DNA of 64,000 bases from Candidatus Aquiluna sp. XM-24bin5 (GCA_003149555.1 QCWE01000001.1:956546-1020545), one strand, 5' to 3'; counted from the stretch's first letter, positions 1 through 9,300 are shown. Translations and numbers: made by a program. Notes: generated from the sequence alone by a model not told the origin.

Positions 1-178
1 GGCATTTGTCATCGGGTTGCAGGTTTTTGTGGTTGCCGGTGGGGTAATGGGGCTCCTGCCTCTGACTGGCCTAACCACACCCTTCCTGGCAGCGGGAGGG
101 TCCTCACTCCTGGCTAACTGGTCCATCATTGCGCTGCTTCTGATAATCAGCGATTCCTCTTTGAGGAGCAATAGGTGA
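1..178 (+). CDS. rodA: RodA/FtsW (SEDS) family protein, C-terminal end
   Basis: The left edge of the window cuts this gene; the last 58 residues are readable from base 2 to a TGA at 176-178. The visible part is two hydrophobic segments separated by the loop [12 protein letters not shown], typical of the C-terminus of SEDS peptidoglycan glycosyltransferases, which polymerise lipid II in the membrane. The stop overlaps the GTG start of the downstream PBP gene by three bases, so the two are translationally coupled, as expected for a SEDS enzyme and its partner class B transpeptidase. RodA rather than FtsW is inferred from the pbpA-pknA-pknB neighbourhood. Confidence 0.75.
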   Translation, partial: AFVIGLQVFVVAGGVMGLLPLTGLTTPFLAAGGSSLLANWSIIALLLIISDSSLRSNR

Positions 179-1623
179 ATCGTCAGGTTCGAAGGGTTGG
201 ACTGATCTTGACGATCATGTTCATCGCGCTATTTGCAATGGCCAGCTCGATTCAGGTAATTAGAACTGGGGAGCTGTACCAGGACAGCAGAAACGTGCGT
301 GCCTCGTACGAGACCTATAAAACCCAGCGCGGAGCAATCTTGGTTGGTGGTGCCCCGATTGTCACCTCTAGGCCCGTGAATGATGACTACAGATTCCTTA
401 GGGAATATGAAAGCGTCATCTACAGCCCTGTAACCGGCTACTACTCAGTATTCTCTGGAACCACCGGCATTGAGCGCTCTATGAACAGCTACCTCTCAGG
501 CCAGTCCGGAGCACAATTCTTCGAGCAGATCAATGCGCTTCTCGATGGCACCCCCGTAACCGGAGCGGCGGTGGAACTAACCATTAATCCCGAGGCCCAG
601 CGGGCAGCCTGGGATGCGCTTGGAAGCCGCAAAGGTGCTGTTGTTGCAATTGAGCCTTCGACCGGCAGGATCCTTGCGCTGGTTTCGAAGCCAACCTTTG
701 ATGCAAACCTTTTGGCTTCCCACACCTATGGCGCGGTTGTCGAGGCCTATCAGAACTACGTCGAGAACGACGAGGACCCGCTTGTGAACCGCGCCATTGC
801 GGGAGATCTCTACCATCCGGGCTCGGTGTTTAAGCTTGTCGTCGCTGCCGCAGCTCTTGAGTCCGGTAACTACACCACCCAGTCAAGCTTTGAAAACCTT
901 GGAGAGTATGTGCTTCCGGGAACCTCAACACCGGTTTACAACTCAAACGGTTCTACTTGTGGTTCAGAGGAGAGCGTGACCCTTGAGACCGCGCTAATTC
1001 GTTCCTGCAACATTCCCTTCGCGATGCTGGCAGTTGAACTGGGACAGGACAGGATTCGAGCCCAGGCCGAGCTGATGGGCTTTGGTGACGAACTCGAGAT
1101 CCCAATGGCCGTAACCCCAAGCACCTATCCCGAGGGCATGGATCTTGCCCAGACGGGATTGAGTGGGTTTGGTCAGTTCGACGTTCGCGTTTCTCCGTTG
1201 CAGATGGCGCTGGTGACATCAGCGATTGCGAACCAGGGCGTGATCATGAACCCGCAGCTTGTGAAGACGGTTGTTGCCAGCAACCTGAACATTCTTTCCC
1301 AGCCGCAACCAACGGTCTTTTCCTCACCGATGTCCCGAGAGACCGCTGGATATCTAACCCGCATGATGGTCGATTCGGTGGAAATCGGAGTTGCCGGTCG
1401 AGCCGGGATATCGCAGGTAGCGGTGGCGGGAAAAACGGGCACTGCTGAGAATGGTCCGGCCGAGCCCTACACCCTCTGGTTCACCGGGTTTGCGCCCGCT
1501 GAAAAGCCTCAGATTGTGGTCACCGTCGTAATTGAGGACGGCGGAGGCATTGGCCAAAACGGAACTGGAAATCAGCTCGCTGCTCCAATTGCGAAAGCAG
1601 TCATGGAAGCGGTGCTCGAATGA
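175..1623 (+). CDS. pbpA: Class B penicillin-binding protein PbpA (peptidoglycan transpeptidase)
   Basis: 482-residue D,D-transpeptidase that cross-links peptidoglycan at the outer face of the membrane. One N-terminal transmembrane anchor lies at about residues 8-28. The transpeptidase domain shows all three active-site motifs: S217-V-F-K220 (nucleophile Ser217), S277-C-N279 and K420-T-G422. Length fits actinobacterial PbpA, which has a short N-terminal dimerisation region. The GTG start overlaps the preceding rodA stop, and the stop overlaps the pknA start (ATGA), so the gene sits inside the rodA-pbpA-pknA-pknB growth operon. In mycobacteria PbpA is a substrate of the neighbouring kinases; that link is inferred here from context. 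Confidence 0.93.
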   Translation: MNRQVRRVGLILTIMFIALFAMASSIQVIRTGELYQDSRNVRASYETYKTQRGAILVGGAPIVTSRPVNDDYRFLREYESVIYSPVTGYYSVFSGTTGIERSMNSYLSGQSGAQFFEQINALLDGTPVTGAAVELTINPEAQRAAWDALGSRKGAVVAIEPSTGRILALVSKPTFDANLLASHTYGAVVEAYQNYVENDEDPLVNRAIAGDLYHPGSVFKLVVAAAALESGNYTTQSSFENLGEYVLPGTSTPVYNSNGSTCGSEESVTLETALIRSCNIPFAMLAVELGQDRIRAQAELMGFGDELEIPMAVTPSTYPEGMDLAQTGLSGFGQFDVRVSPLQMALVTSAIANQGVIMNPQLVKTVVASNLNILSQPQPTVFSSPMSRETAGYLTRMMVDSVEIGVAGRAGISQVAVAGKTGTAENGPAEPYTLWFTGFAPAEKPQIVVTVVIEDGGGIGQNGTGNQLAAPIAKAVMEAVLE

Positions 1624-3101
1624 AGCCGGCGGTAGGGCAGCTCTATGGAGATCGTTACCGTCTCCAGCTTCGTATTGCCATTGGCGGCATGGGTGAGGTT
1701 TGGCAAGCCGAGGACGAGTTGATTCTCAGACAGGTAGCCATAAAAATCCTCAAAGAGGAGTATGTTTCTGACCCGCTCTTCATCGAGAGGTTCCGTAGCG
1801 AAGCTAAGTCGGCAGCACTTGTGGAGCACGAGGGCATTGCGAATGTCTATGACTATGGGGAAGACGCGAATGCGGCATATCTGGTGATGGAGCTAGTCCC
1901 TGGAGAATCCCTTTCACGAATCATCGAGCGGGAGAAAAAGCTGCCGGACACCAGGGTCCTAGACATAATGGCGCAAACATCGAGGGCACTTGGTGCAGCG
2001 CATGCCAGAGGCCTGGTGCATCGCGATATAAAGCCTGGAAACCTGCTTATTACGCCAGAAGGCAAAGTGAAAATCACGGACTTTGGAATTGCCAGGGTGG
2101 GAGATCAGGTTCCGCTCACCAAGACCGGCCAGGTAATGGGCACTGTGCAGTACCTGGCTCCCGAGCAGGCAACGGGTAAACCATCGACTCCGGCAACTGA
2201 CCTCTACTCGCTTGGGGTTGTTGCCTATGAGGCATTGAGTGGCAAGCGGCCCTTTACGGGTGAAAACCAGATGGCTATTGCCATGGCACACATCAATGAG
2301 ATGCCTCAAGCCCTACCCGAGTCCATCGACCCACGGGTTCAAAACCTTGTCCTGAGCTGCTTAGCCAAAAAGCCAAATCAAAGGCCAGAATCTGCAAACT
2401 CGCTCGCCATAAGAGCTGAGGCGCTTCTGAGGGAGAAAAAGGGCAAGCCTGCAGTTAGGTCGATTAAAGAGGTCGAGGACGATCCGGTAACAGAGCTGAT
2501 CACCACCGACACCGCACCGCTCCCAAAGGCGCCAATTGTTTGGCCGTGGGTTGCAACATTGGGGCTATTGGGTCTGACCGCGGTAGTTGTGATTGTTGCG
2601 ATCTTGTCAGAGCCAAATGCGGAGGATGTGGTTCAAACTCCTTCTCCTACGGCTACGCAAACGCAGGAGCCGAGCCCGGAACCAACCGAGGAGCCAGAAC
2701 CCGCAAATGAGCCTAAAAATATTCTGCTTTTGCGCTCGGACATCATCGACCAAAACCTCAGCGATGTGACGGCACAGCTGACAGAGCAGGGGTTCATCGT
2801 GAATGCCATCCCGGGTGAGCTGATCCCCGGAGATGATCCGAGAGTGAGAACTGTCTATGCGGTTTCGCCTACCGGCAGCATTGCCGAGGGAAGCACCATC
2901 GACGTGACCTACTACGTAGGAGACTTCGCGGAGATTCCGGTTGAAATCCCCGAGCCAGACCCAGTGGAGACAGATCCTGCGGAGCAGGACCCAAATGCGC
3001 CTGTGGAACCAGAGGCGCCAGCGGACCCAGATGGTGAGCCAGCAGATCCTGGTGCTGAAACGGCTCCAGAGCCGGCACCGGAGGAGCCTGCAGGTGATTA
3101 G
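1620..3101 (+). CDS. pknA: Serine/threonine protein kinase PknA
   Basis: 493-residue transmembrane Hanks-type kinase. The cytoplasmic kinase domain covers about residues 10-275, with ATP-binding Lys42 in VAIK, catalytic loop HRDIKPGN (Asp136) and the DFG motif at 154-156. A single membrane segment is at about 307-330. Outside the membrane a Pro/Glu/Thr-rich linker is followed by one PASTA-like domain (about 366-430) and a long Pro/Glu-rich tail. Mycobacterial PknA lacks a PASTA domain, so this extracellular part is a variation. ATGA overlap with pbpA shows coupling. With PknB it is expected to phosphorylate cell-division and wall-synthesis proteins. Confidence 0.92.
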   Translation: MKPAVGQLYGDRYRLQLRIAIGGMGEVWQAEDELILRQVAIKILKEEYVSDPLFIERFRSEAKSAALVEHEGIANVYDYGEDANAAYLVMELVPGESLSRIIEREKKLPDTRVLDIMAQTSRALGAAHARGLVHRDIKPGNLLITPEGKVKITDFGIARVGDQVPLTKTGQVMGTVQYLAPEQATGKPSTPATDLYSLGVVAYEALSGKRPFTGENQMAIAMAHINEMPQALPESIDPRVQNLVLSCLAKKPNQRPESANSLAIRAEALLREKKGKPAVRSIKEVEDDPVTELITTDTAPLPKAPIVWPWVATLGLLGLTAVVVIVAILSEPNAEDVVQTPSPTATQTQEPSPEPTEEPEPANEPKNILLLRSDIIDQNLSDVTAQLTEQGFIVNAIPGELIPGDDPRVRTVYAVSPTGSIAEGSTIDVTYYVGDFAEIPVEIPEPDPVETDPAEQDPNAPVEPEAPADPDGEPADPGAETAPEPAPEEPAGD

Positions 3102-3177
3102 TAACAACAATGTGACCGAGTCGGTCAGGGGGCTGTAGCTTGCCAAAACTAGACTTTGTCCCAGTAGAAAGAGCAAC

Positions 3178-5004
3178 GTGAACGAAAACGAAAGACTGAT
3201 TGCCGGGCGCTACCGCATCGGTCAACTGGTTGGTCGCGGGGGGATGGCCGAGGTTTACGAGGGCTATGACACCCGCCTTGGCAGAACTGTCGCTATCAAG
3301 CTTCTAAAGTCAGACCTGGCCAACGACGCAAACTTTGAGGCAAAGTTCCGTCAAGAGGCCCAGGCCTCTGCCCGCATGGCCCACCCTTCAATTGTTCGAA
3401 TCTATGACGCTGGCGAGGAAGAAACCACAGACGCCAACGGGAACCTGGTCAAGACTCCATTCATAATCATGGAGCTCGTCAAGGGCCGCCTCCTTAGAGA
3501 CATAATCCACGAGGGCAAGGTAGATGTTTCGAGAGCCGTCAAGTTTGTCTCTGGGATTCTCAGTGCTCTCGAAGTCTCTCACCGCTCAGGTGTAGTCCAC
3601 CGCGACATCAAGCCGGCAAACGTAATGGTCGGAGAGAATGACTCGGTCAAGGTGATGGACTTTGGTATCGCCAGAGCGGTTTCAGACAACTCGGCCACAC
3701 AGGCAGCGACCGCAGGCATTGTCGGCACGGCTCAGTACTTCTCGCCCGAGCAGGCCAGAGGAGATGCAGTTGATGCAAGAACCGACCTGTATTCAACTGG
3801 CGTTATTCTCTATGAGCTTCTTGCTGGAAGACCTCCATTCAAGGGTGAGAGTGCGGTATCGGTTGCCTATCAGCACGTGAGTGAGGAGGCCCCGCTTCCC
3901 TCGAGCCACAACTCCCAAGTTTCTGGGGAGCTTGACGCTGTCGTCGCCCGGGCCATGGCCAAGGATCGCGATGAGCGTTATCAAAATGCCGAGGAGTTCC
4001 GAGAGCACCTTCAAGCGGCGCTCACGGGTTCGCCCCTCACCCAAAAGATTGACAAGCCGGTTCAAGAGATAAGTCCGGTTGATGTGGATGCCACCGAGCT
4101 CATAACCGAGCCCGAGTCGCTGCCAACCTCGCTACTCGAAGGCTTCGAAACCGCTCCCAGCCGCCAGATAACAACCACCAACAACAAGATTGGTGCTGGT
4201 GTGCTGTGGGGGTTGGGAACTGGTGTCGTGGTCATTTTGGTCGGACTGTTGTTCTGGGTGATGAACCTTGGCTCAACACCATCGCCAACTGCACCCTCAA
4301 GCGGTATTGAGGTGGCCAACGTGGTCGGCTCGCTTTATGACGATGCGGTTGGCACCCTAGAAAACCAGGACCTCGTGGTGCTTAGGGTTTATGAGAAGAG
4401 CGAAACCGTTCCTGAGGGTGTGGTCATTCGCCAGGAGCCCGAGTCGGGCACCGTGGTGCTGAGCAATACCCCAGTGACTCTGTATGTGTCATCAGGTGCA
4501 ACTGAAGTCACGGTTCCAAATGTCGTAGGGGCACTCGAGGCCGATGCCGTGAAACTCATTGAAGATCGCGGCCTAAGCGTCGGTTCGATAACCGTCGTCG
4601 GTTCGCCGACGGTTGCGGAGGGAACCGTCATCGCCTCAGACCCCGTGACAAACGCCAGGCTTCCGCTTGGAAGCGTCGTGAACCTGATTCTCTCTGATGG
4701 CACGGTTCAGGTCCCTGATGTAAGAAACCTTGAAGTTCTAGAGGCCAGAGGAATCCTCACCGATCCGGCCATTGGATACTCGGTCTCGGTTGAAATTCTT
4801 GATGCGGAGCTCTGCACCGGAACCCCCGGCAATGTGGTTTTGGAGCAGTCGATTCTTCCGGGAGAAGCCCAGCAAAAGCAAAACATTGTGCTCTACGTGG
4901 AGTGTATTGGCGGCGTTGATCCAGAAAACCCCGACCCTAACTCTCCGGGTGATGGAACTGTGGAGCCTGCTCCGACCGAGGAGCCTGCACCTTCAGAGGG
5001 CTAG
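3178..5004 (+). CDS. pknB: Serine/threonine protein kinase PknB with three PASTA domains
   Basis: 608-residue receptor kinase. Kinase domain at about residues 11-280: glycine-rich GRGGMAEVY, Lys41, HRDIKPAN (Asp143), DFG 161-163, and the activation loop with several Ser/Thr. Membrane segment at about 339-362. The extracellular region has three consecutive PASTA repeats (about 376-440, 441-508, 509-575), which in this family bind muropeptides or lipid II, then a Pro/Glu-rich end. Relatives usually have four PASTA units, so this one is slightly short. GTG start at 3178 is preceded by AGAAAGAG as ribosome site, after a 76-base gap from pknA. The last codons overlap the convergent trpG gene. Confidence 0.94.
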   Translation: MNENERLIAGRYRIGQLVGRGGMAEVYEGYDTRLGRTVAIKLLKSDLANDANFEAKFRQEAQASARMAHPSIVRIYDAGEEETTDANGNLVKTPFIIMELVKGRLLRDIIHEGKVDVSRAVKFVSGILSALEVSHRSGVVHRDIKPANVMVGENDSVKVMDFGIARAVSDNSATQAATAGIVGTAQYFSPEQARGDAVDARTDLYSTGVILYELLAGRPPFKGESAVSVAYQHVSEEAPLPSSHNSQVSGELDAVVARAMAKDRDERYQNAEEFREHLQAALTGSPLTQKIDKPVQEISPVDVDATELITEPESLPTSLLEGFETAPSRQITTTNNKIGAGVLWGLGTGVVVILVGLLFWVMNLGSTPSPTAPSSGIEVANVVGSLYDDAVGTLENQDLVVLRVYEKSETVPEGVVIRQEPESGTVVLSNTPVTLYVSSGATEVTVPNVVGALEADAVKLIEDRGLSVGSITVVGSPTVAEGTVIASDPVTNARLPLGSVVNLILSDGTVQVPDVRNLEVLEARGILTDPAIGYSVSVEILDAELCTGTPGNVVLEQSILPGEAQQKQNIVLYVECIGGVDPENPDPNSPGDGTVEPAPTEEPAPSEG

Positions 5005-5633
5005 CCAACACGGGGAGAAAGGGTCTTTGCCTTCTCCCTTGCTCCCGCTAGTCCCAGCGACTCCAGCCAGTTCGCGAGCATCATGTAACCGCCCTCGGTC
5101 ATGACCGACTCTGGGTGAAACTGAACCCCAAAGATGGGCTTTTCTTTGTGCTGGAGGCTCATAATTACACCCGACTCCGTCTCTCCCGTGATGACAAGAT
5201 CCTCGGGGACGGTGTCTCTTACTACCGCAAGTGAGTGGTAGCGGGTAGCGGTGAATCCCTGCGGAAGACCTTCAAATATCGGACTGCCCTTGTGATTCAC
5301 CTGCGAGGTCTTTCCGTGCATGAGCTCTGGTGCGCTTTTGACCGTTGCGCCCATGGCCTCCGCTATCGCCTGATGCCCCAGGCAGACTCCGAAGACGGGG
5401 TAGTCACTCTCAAGAGCAAGCTTCACAGTCGGTATGGAAAGACCTGCGCTAGCAGGGGTTCCGGGTCCTGGGGAAATCAGAACGGCATCGTATTTTGCCA
5501 GCAGTTGAGGCAGTTCAGACTCTTCTATTGCATCATTTCGAATGACCTCGGTCTCCGCACCAAGCTGCCGAAGGTAGCCGTTTAGCGTGTAAACGAAGCT
5601 GTCGTAGTTATCCAGCACGAGTATCTTGACCAC
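5001..5633 (-). CDS. trpG: Glutamine amidotransferase, anthranilate/aminodeoxychorismate synthase component II
   Basis: 210-residue class I glutamine amidotransferase. It hydrolyses glutamine and channels ammonia to a chorismate-using partner (TrpE or PabB), for tryptophan or folate synthesis. The catalytic triad is visible: Cys84 in GVCLGHQ, His173 and Glu175 in QFHPES. The oxyanion region SPGPGTP is present. No partner subunit lies in the window, so TrpG and PabA cannot be told apart; the position beside pknB matches the actinobacterial gene usually called trpG or pabA. The GTG start has no Shine-Dalgarno site but has TAGGCT at 5640-5645 six bases upstream, which suggests a leaderless mRNA. 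It converges on pknB with a 4-base overlap. Confidence 0.9.
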   Translation of the reverse strand: MVKILVLDNYDSFVYTLNGYLRQLGAETEVIRNDAIEESELPQLLAKYDAVLISPGPGTPASAGLSIPTVKLALESDYPVFGVCLGHQAIAEAMGATVKSAPELMHGKTSQVNHKGSPIFEGLPQGFTATRYHSLAVVRDTVPEDLVITGETESGVIMSLQHKEKPIFGVQFHPESVMTEGGYMMLANWLESLGLAGAREKAKTLSPRVG

Positions 5634-5639
5634 CCGATT

Positions 5640-5682
5640 AGCCTACTTCGGTTCGCACCAGGCCCCCCCTTGGTAATAAACT
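5640..5682. promoter_or_regulatory. Divergent promoters of trpG and crgA (both leaderless)
   Basis: Two -10-like hexamers face away from each other in the 56-base gap. On the minus strand TAGGCT (5645-5640) ends six bases before the trpG GTG. On the plus strand TAAACT (5677-5682) ends seven bases before the crgA ATG at 5690. Neither start codon has a Shine-Dalgarno sequence. Good -35 boxes are not evident. Leaderless transcription is inferred from the spacing. Confidence 0.55.
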
Positions 5683-5689
5683 TGCAGCC

Positions 5690-5953
5690 ATGTCGGAATC
5701 CAAGGACAACAAGAGAAGCTCCAAGCCTGTAAAGCCAAAGATTGTTGGTGAAGAGGATGAGAACCCGCTCTGGTACAAAATAGCCATGTTCGGCTTTATG
5801 ATTGCCGGTCTTATCTGGATTCTCGTTTTCTACATCTCTTCGGCTAGGTTCCCCCTGGGCAGCTCGACCCCAATCAACCTTTCCAACTGGAACATCTTGA
5901 TTGGCTTTGGCATCGCCATGATTGGGTTCTCGATGACTACTCGCTGGAAGTAG
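5690..5953 (+). CDS. crgA: Cell division protein CrgA
   Basis: 87-residue protein with a charged cytoplasmic N-terminus (about 25 residues, Lys/Ser/Glu rich) and two transmembrane segments (about residues 27-49 and 66-84), ending in RWK. This layout and the sequence NPLWY before the first membrane segment identify CrgA. CrgA is an actinobacterial septum protein that recruits FtsQ/FtsI and coordinates septal peptidoglycan synthesis. It is small and single-domain as in all relatives. It lies between trpG and the rhomboid gene, matching the conserved neighbourhood near pknB. A -10-like TAAACT seven bases before the ATG and absence of a ribosome site point to a leaderless transcript. Its stop abuts the convergent rhomboid stop. 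Confidence 0.9.
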   Translation: MSESKDNKRSSKPVKPKIVGEEDENPLWYKIAMFGFMIAGLIWILVFYISSARFPLGSSTPINLSNWNILIGFGIAMIGFSMTTRWK

Positions 5954-6604
5954 CTAGAACCACATTCCGACCCTGAGCTGGGTCAAAAAGTAGATCACCA
6001 CCCAAACACCAACCACTCCTGCAAACTGCAAAAGCTTCTGACTGGGTTTTCTGGTTGCCGCGTAAATGCCAGCAATAACCAAGCCTGTTACAAGTCCACC
6101 AAGGTGACCCTCCCAGGAGATGCCGGGGATAAAGATTCCTAGGGCAAAGTTGATGCCCACCAAGATAAAGATCTGTGAGGCATTGCCGCCAAGGCTTCTA
6201 ATGACGATGAAGTAGGCGCCCATCAGGCCAAACAGTGCACCCGATGCCCCAACCACAGGCTGCTGAGGATCAGAGATCCACAGGACCGCAAGCGATCCGC
6301 CAACGATTGAGGTCAAATACAGCGCTAGGAACCTAAAGGTTCCAAGCATTGGCTCTAAAGCACGACCGAATATCCAGATCGCGTAAGAGTTGAAAAGAAT
6401 ATGCATCGGGCCCGACCAGTCATGCACAAATCCACTGGTGAGCATCCGCCAGGGTTCAAATGCAGCGAGTAGCGGAGCAAAGAAAAACTGGTTGGTAAAG
6501 ATGTAGCCGAGCGGCGATATCTGACCTAGCCAAACCAGGACGTTCACAATCAACAGCGCCGAAGTGATCGGCGCCTGTGAGGCCCTGGCCAGCCTTCTTG
6601 CCAA
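5954..6604 (-). CDS. Rhomboid family intramembrane serine protease
   Basis: 216-residue membrane protein with about six to seven hydrophobic segments. The rhomboid catalytic pair is visible: Ser121 in GASG and His167 in the later membrane segment EGHLGG. The supporting H-x3-N motif (His68, Asn72) is also present. The enzyme cleaves transmembrane substrates inside the bilayer; its substrate is unknown. A TTG start lies one base after the ppiA stop, so the gene is probably translated from the ppiA transcript. No Shine-Dalgarno site is seen, so the start is less certain; an alternative start further inside would remove only the basic N-terminus. Confidence 0.88.
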   Translation of the reverse strand: MARRLARASQAPITSALLIVNVLVWLGQISPLGYIFTNQFFFAPLLAAFEPWRMLTSGFVHDWSGPMHILFNSYAIWIFGRALEPMLGTFRFLALYLTSIVGGSLAVLWISDPQQPVVGASGALFGLMGAYFIVIRSLGGNASQIFILVGINFALGIFIPGISWEGHLGGLVTGLVIAGIYAATRKPSQKLLQFAGVVGVWVVIYFLTQLRVGMWF

Positions 6605-6605
6605 T

Positions 6606-7133
6606 TTAGAGAGTTTCGATGGAGACCGACGTTAGGACAACATCTTCAACCGGGCGATCCTGTCCTGCCGTCTCCACCATTGCAATCTTGTCGACAACCT
6701 TCTTGCTCTCATCGTCGGCTACCTCACCAAAGATGGTGTGGCGTCCTTGGAGCCACGTGGTTGGTGCAACGGTGATGAAGAACTGGCTGCCGTTGGTTCC
6801 CGGGCCAGCATTTGCCATTGCAAGTTTGTAGGGCTCTGCGAAGGTGAGCTCCGGGTGAATCTCGTCCTTGAACTGGTAGCCAGGTCCGCCCATTCCGGTT
6901 CCGGTTGGGTCACCGCCCTGAATCATGAAGTCTGGGATTATGCGGTGGAAGATTACGTTCTCATACAAAGGACCGCTCTTCATTTCTCCGCTTCTCGGAT
7001 CGCGCCACTCGATGGCGCCCATGGCTAGGCCCTCGAAGTTCTCAACGGTTTGTGGGGCGTGAAGGCCGAAGAGGTTGACCTTGATGTCGCCGTGGTTGGT
7101 GTGCAGGGTTGCTACTGAGGTTGGATTTGTCAT
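6606..7133 (-). CDS. ppiA: Cyclophilin-type peptidyl-prolyl cis-trans isomerase
   Basis: 175-residue single-domain cyclophilin, cytoplasmic because no signal peptide is present. Core motifs are visible: FHRIIPDFMIQGGDPTGTG (the active-site Arg in FHR), then QFFIT, and LQGRHTIFGEV with Trp before it. The enzyme speeds proline isomerisation during protein folding. The position near crgA and the gyrase/tRNA region matches mycobacterial ppiA. Upstream CACAAT (7140-7145 on the minus strand) ends six bases before the ATG and there is no ribosome site, so translation may be leaderless. The gene shares its 5' gap with the divergent tetR gene and is followed by the rhomboid gene. Confidence 0.94.
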   Translation of the reverse strand: MTNPTSVATLHTNHGDIKVNLFGLHAPQTVENFEGLAMGAIEWRDPRSGEMKSGPLYENVIFHRIIPDFMIQGGDPTGTGMGGPGYQFKDEIHPELTFAEPYKLAMANAGPGTNGSQFFITVAPTTWLQGRHTIFGEVADDESKKVVDKIAMVETAGQDRPVEDVVLTSVSIETL

Positions 7134-7160
7134 TAGACCATTGTGTCACGGATCTAGAAC

Positions 7161-7204
7161 TTGAAAATTACTGAACAGTTGTTTAGTATTTGAACATGCG
7201 TTCA
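7161..7204 (+). promoter_or_regulatory. tetR promoter with two TetR-type operator candidates
   Basis: TTGAAA (7161-7166), a 17-base spacer and TAGTAT (7184-7189) form a good promoter whose start site would fall on the ATG at 7196, giving a leaderless mRNA. TGAACA-GT-TGTTTA (7172-7185) is a near-palindrome lying between the two boxes. A second inverted repeat, TGAAC-atgc-GTTCA (7191-7204), spans the start codon. Both are natural sites for autorepression by the adjacent TetR protein; this is inference. Confidence 0.6.
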
Positions 7205-7804
7205 GTCGAGACCACAAGGGAGCAGCTGCTCACGATTGCGGTCGAGATGTTTGCTGCAAACGGTTTTGCCCAGACATCGCTTAGGGCAATTGCCAAGCAG
7301 GCGGGGGTGTCCCCGGCTCTCCTGGTGCACCACTTTGGCACTAAAGATGCACTCATCAAGGAGGCGATGGCAATCACTCTGGGTCACTGGGTTGCCGACG
7401 AAAAGGCGGCAATGTTGGATGACGAGTCAAATCAGCTAAGCCACTGGCAGACAGTCATGGCAAAAGGTGCAACTCCCTTGAATTTCTTTAGACAGGTGTT
7501 ACTGGCCGGAGGGGAGTACTCCCAGCGACTATTTGCCGCTGCGGTTAGTGAATCCGAGAGCCTTCTTGAGCAGATGAAATCTGCGGGAAGGCTGAGGGAT
7601 GTGAAGGATCCCAAAACAACCGCGCTCATGCTCACACTGAGTGGCCTAGGGTCAGTTTTGTTTATGGACCACATCGAAAAAATTCTTGGAGGGTCAATTG
7701 CCTCCGAGCCAGTTGCTAAAAAGCTGATGAACGCAAACAACCAAATGTTGCAAGAGGGCATCTTCGTGCCCTCTAGCTCAAATGAAAAGGAAGCAGGTAA
7801 CTAA
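7196..7804 (+). CDS. TetR family transcriptional regulator
   Basis: 202-residue regulator. The N-terminal helix-turn-helix (about residues 10-55) reads TSLRAIAKQAGVSPALLVHHFGTKDAL, the classic TetR DNA-binding pattern; the rest is an all-helical ligand-binding and dimerisation domain whose ligand cannot be predicted. ATG 7196 is preferred over the in-frame TTG 7190 because the promoter at 7161-7189 puts the RNA start at the ATG. The stop overlaps the ATG of the ABC ATPase by one base, so regulator and exporter form one operon, and the regulator most likely controls it. Confidence 0.9.
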   Translation: MRSVETTREQLLTIAVEMFAANGFAQTSLRAIAKQAGVSPALLVHHFGTKDALIKEAMAITLGHWVADEKAAMLDDESNQLSHWQTVMAKGATPLNFFRQVLLAGGEYSQRLFAAAVSESESLLEQMKSAGRLRDVKDPKTTALMLTLSGLGSVLFMDHIEKILGGSIASEPVAKKLMNANNQMLQEGIFVPSSSNEKEAGN

Positions 7805-8508
7805 TGGCTGCAATTGCCATTGACGGCCTTGTGAAGACCTACGGCAAACAAAATGCCGTGGATAACCTCACGGCCACCATTGAGAAAGGCAGAATCACCG
7901 GCTTTTTGGGACCAAACGGTGCTGGAAAGTCCACAACTCTGCGCTGCCTGGTTGGGCTAGCCGCGCCGACTAGCGGAACCGCCAAGATCTTTGACAGGAG
8001 TTATAAAGACCTTGAGAATCCCCTCAGCCAGGTTGGAACAGTGCTCGACAGCAGGGGCTTTCACCCTGCCCTAACCGGAAAACAAAATCTTCGGGTAGTG
8101 GCTGCTGCTGCAGGGATATCAGACTCAAGAGTCGACGAGGTGCTCGAGATGGTTGAACTCGAAGACGCTGCCGATAAGAGGATGAAGAACTACTCCCTTG
8201 GCATGAAGCAGAGGTTGGCCTTGGCTGGTGCAATTCTTGGAGACCCGGAGATTCTGATCCTTGATGAGCCTGCCAATGGCCTAGACCCTGCTGGAATTGC
8301 CTGGTTGCGTAAGTTCCTCAGAAAGTTGGCAGAGGGTGGCAGGACAATCTTGGTCTCCTCCCACCAGCTTGCTGAAATGCAGAACACCGTTGACGACGTC
8401 ATCATCATCAACAAGGGAAGGCTGATTGCCTCGGGATCGATGGATGAGGTTAAAGGCGAGGGCACCTTAGAAGATGCCTTCTTGAAGCTAACTGGAGGTG
8501 AGCTCTAA
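7804..8508 (+). CDS. ABC transporter ATP-binding protein (drug/antibiotic exporter type)
   Basis: 234-residue ATPase. Walker A GPNGAGKST at residues 36-44, signature YSLGMKQR (the LGMKQR variant common in BcrA/DrrA-like exporters instead of LSGGQ), Walker B LILDEPANGLD and a switch His in SSHQL. It powers export through the ABC-2 permease encoded next. One-base overlaps link it to tetR before and the permease after, so the three genes are expressed together. The substrate is unknown; this ATPase family moves peptides, lipids or hydrophobic antibiotics. Confidence 0.92.
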   Translation: MAAIAIDGLVKTYGKQNAVDNLTATIEKGRITGFLGPNGAGKSTTLRCLVGLAAPTSGTAKIFDRSYKDLENPLSQVGTVLDSRGFHPALTGKQNLRVVAAAAGISDSRVDEVLEMVELEDAADKRMKNYSLGMKQRLALAGAILGDPEILILDEPANGLDPAGIAWLRKFLRKLAEGGRTILVSSHQLAEMQNTVDDVIIINKGRLIASGSMDEVKGEGTLEDAFLKLTGGEL

Positions 8509-9287
8509 TGGGTTCTCTATTGAAATCTGAGTGGCGCAAACTCATTTACGCCCGTGCCCACTGGGGACTGCTAATTGCTGGAATGTTTGTTGCGGGCCTC
8601 GGGACCGCGGTGACGCCAGTAATCCTGGATAACCCCGAAACCAGCTTTGGACTGGGCCTGGATCAAACGCAGGCAGTTGATGCTGTGTATGCAAATGCAA
8701 TTTCCTCTTACTTTTTCGCGATCATCATCGGCATCATGCTCATGTCTGGCGAGTTCCGCCACGGCACGGCCGTAGCAACGTTCCTTACCGCACCAAAGCG
8801 CGGCACGGTTCTTGCAAACAAGCTTGGTATTGCAGCCATCGGGGGAATCCTGGTGATGGTCATCTCCACTGCCGCAGGGCTTGTGGGTGGTTGGGTAGCT
8901 CTCTCCTTCTTCCCAGATGCCGCTGACCCAACCAGCACCGTGTTTGTCAATACGCTGCTCGCTGCGGTTGTCTCGGGTGCAATTTTGGGAATCGTCGGAG
9001 TCGCACTTGGAACGCTAATCAGAAACCAGATGCTGGCCATAACGGGTGCACTGATCTACCTGTTCGTGATTGACCCAATCCTGCTGACACTGTTGCCTGA
9101 CACGGGTAAGTACCTTCCCGCAGGGCTAATCACAGCAATGCTGTCGCTAGATATCGAGGCACCAGAGTTCGGCATCGACACCACCGCCTACCTGCCCCCA
9201 CTGACAGCAATGATCGTGCTGCTTGGTTACGGAGCGGTTTTTGCTGTCCTTGCCATCACAACCAGCCTCAGAAGAGACATTGAATAG
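8508..9287 (+). CDS. ABC-2 type transporter permease
   Basis: 259-residue membrane protein with about six hydrophobic segments; the pattern of MSGEFRHGT after the second segment is typical of ABC-2 permeases of the NatB/BcrB kind. It forms the membrane pore for the ATPase encoded immediately upstream (one-base overlap). The transcript ends at the strong hairpin terminator just downstream. The large segment around residues 190-225 is probably an external loop. Exporter function is inferred from ATPase type and TetR control. Confidence 0.87.
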   Translation: MGSLLKSEWRKLIYARAHWGLLIAGMFVAGLGTAVTPVILDNPETSFGLGLDQTQAVDAVYANAISSYFFAIIIGIMLMSGEFRHGTAVATFLTAPKRGTVLANKLGIAAIGGILVMVISTAAGLVGGWVALSFFPDAADPTSTVFVNTLLAAVVSGAILGIVGVALGTLIRNQMLAITGALIYLFVIDPILLTLLPDTGKYLPAGLITAMLSLDIEAPEFGIDTTAYLPPLTAMIVLLGYGAVFAVLAITTSLRRDIE

Positions 9288-9300
9288 GCACAAAAAGAGG

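Noticed and set aside
2607..3176. Long reading frame on the minus strand opposite the end of pknA
   Set aside because: It mirrors the Pro/Glu-rich, GC-biased tail of PknA; the product is an Arg/Leu/Trp-rich low-complexity string without a start signal.
7190..7195. TTG 7190 as the tetR start, and likewise TTG 27243 for the antiporter
   Set aside because: In both cases the -10 box spacing points to the ATG six bases downstream.
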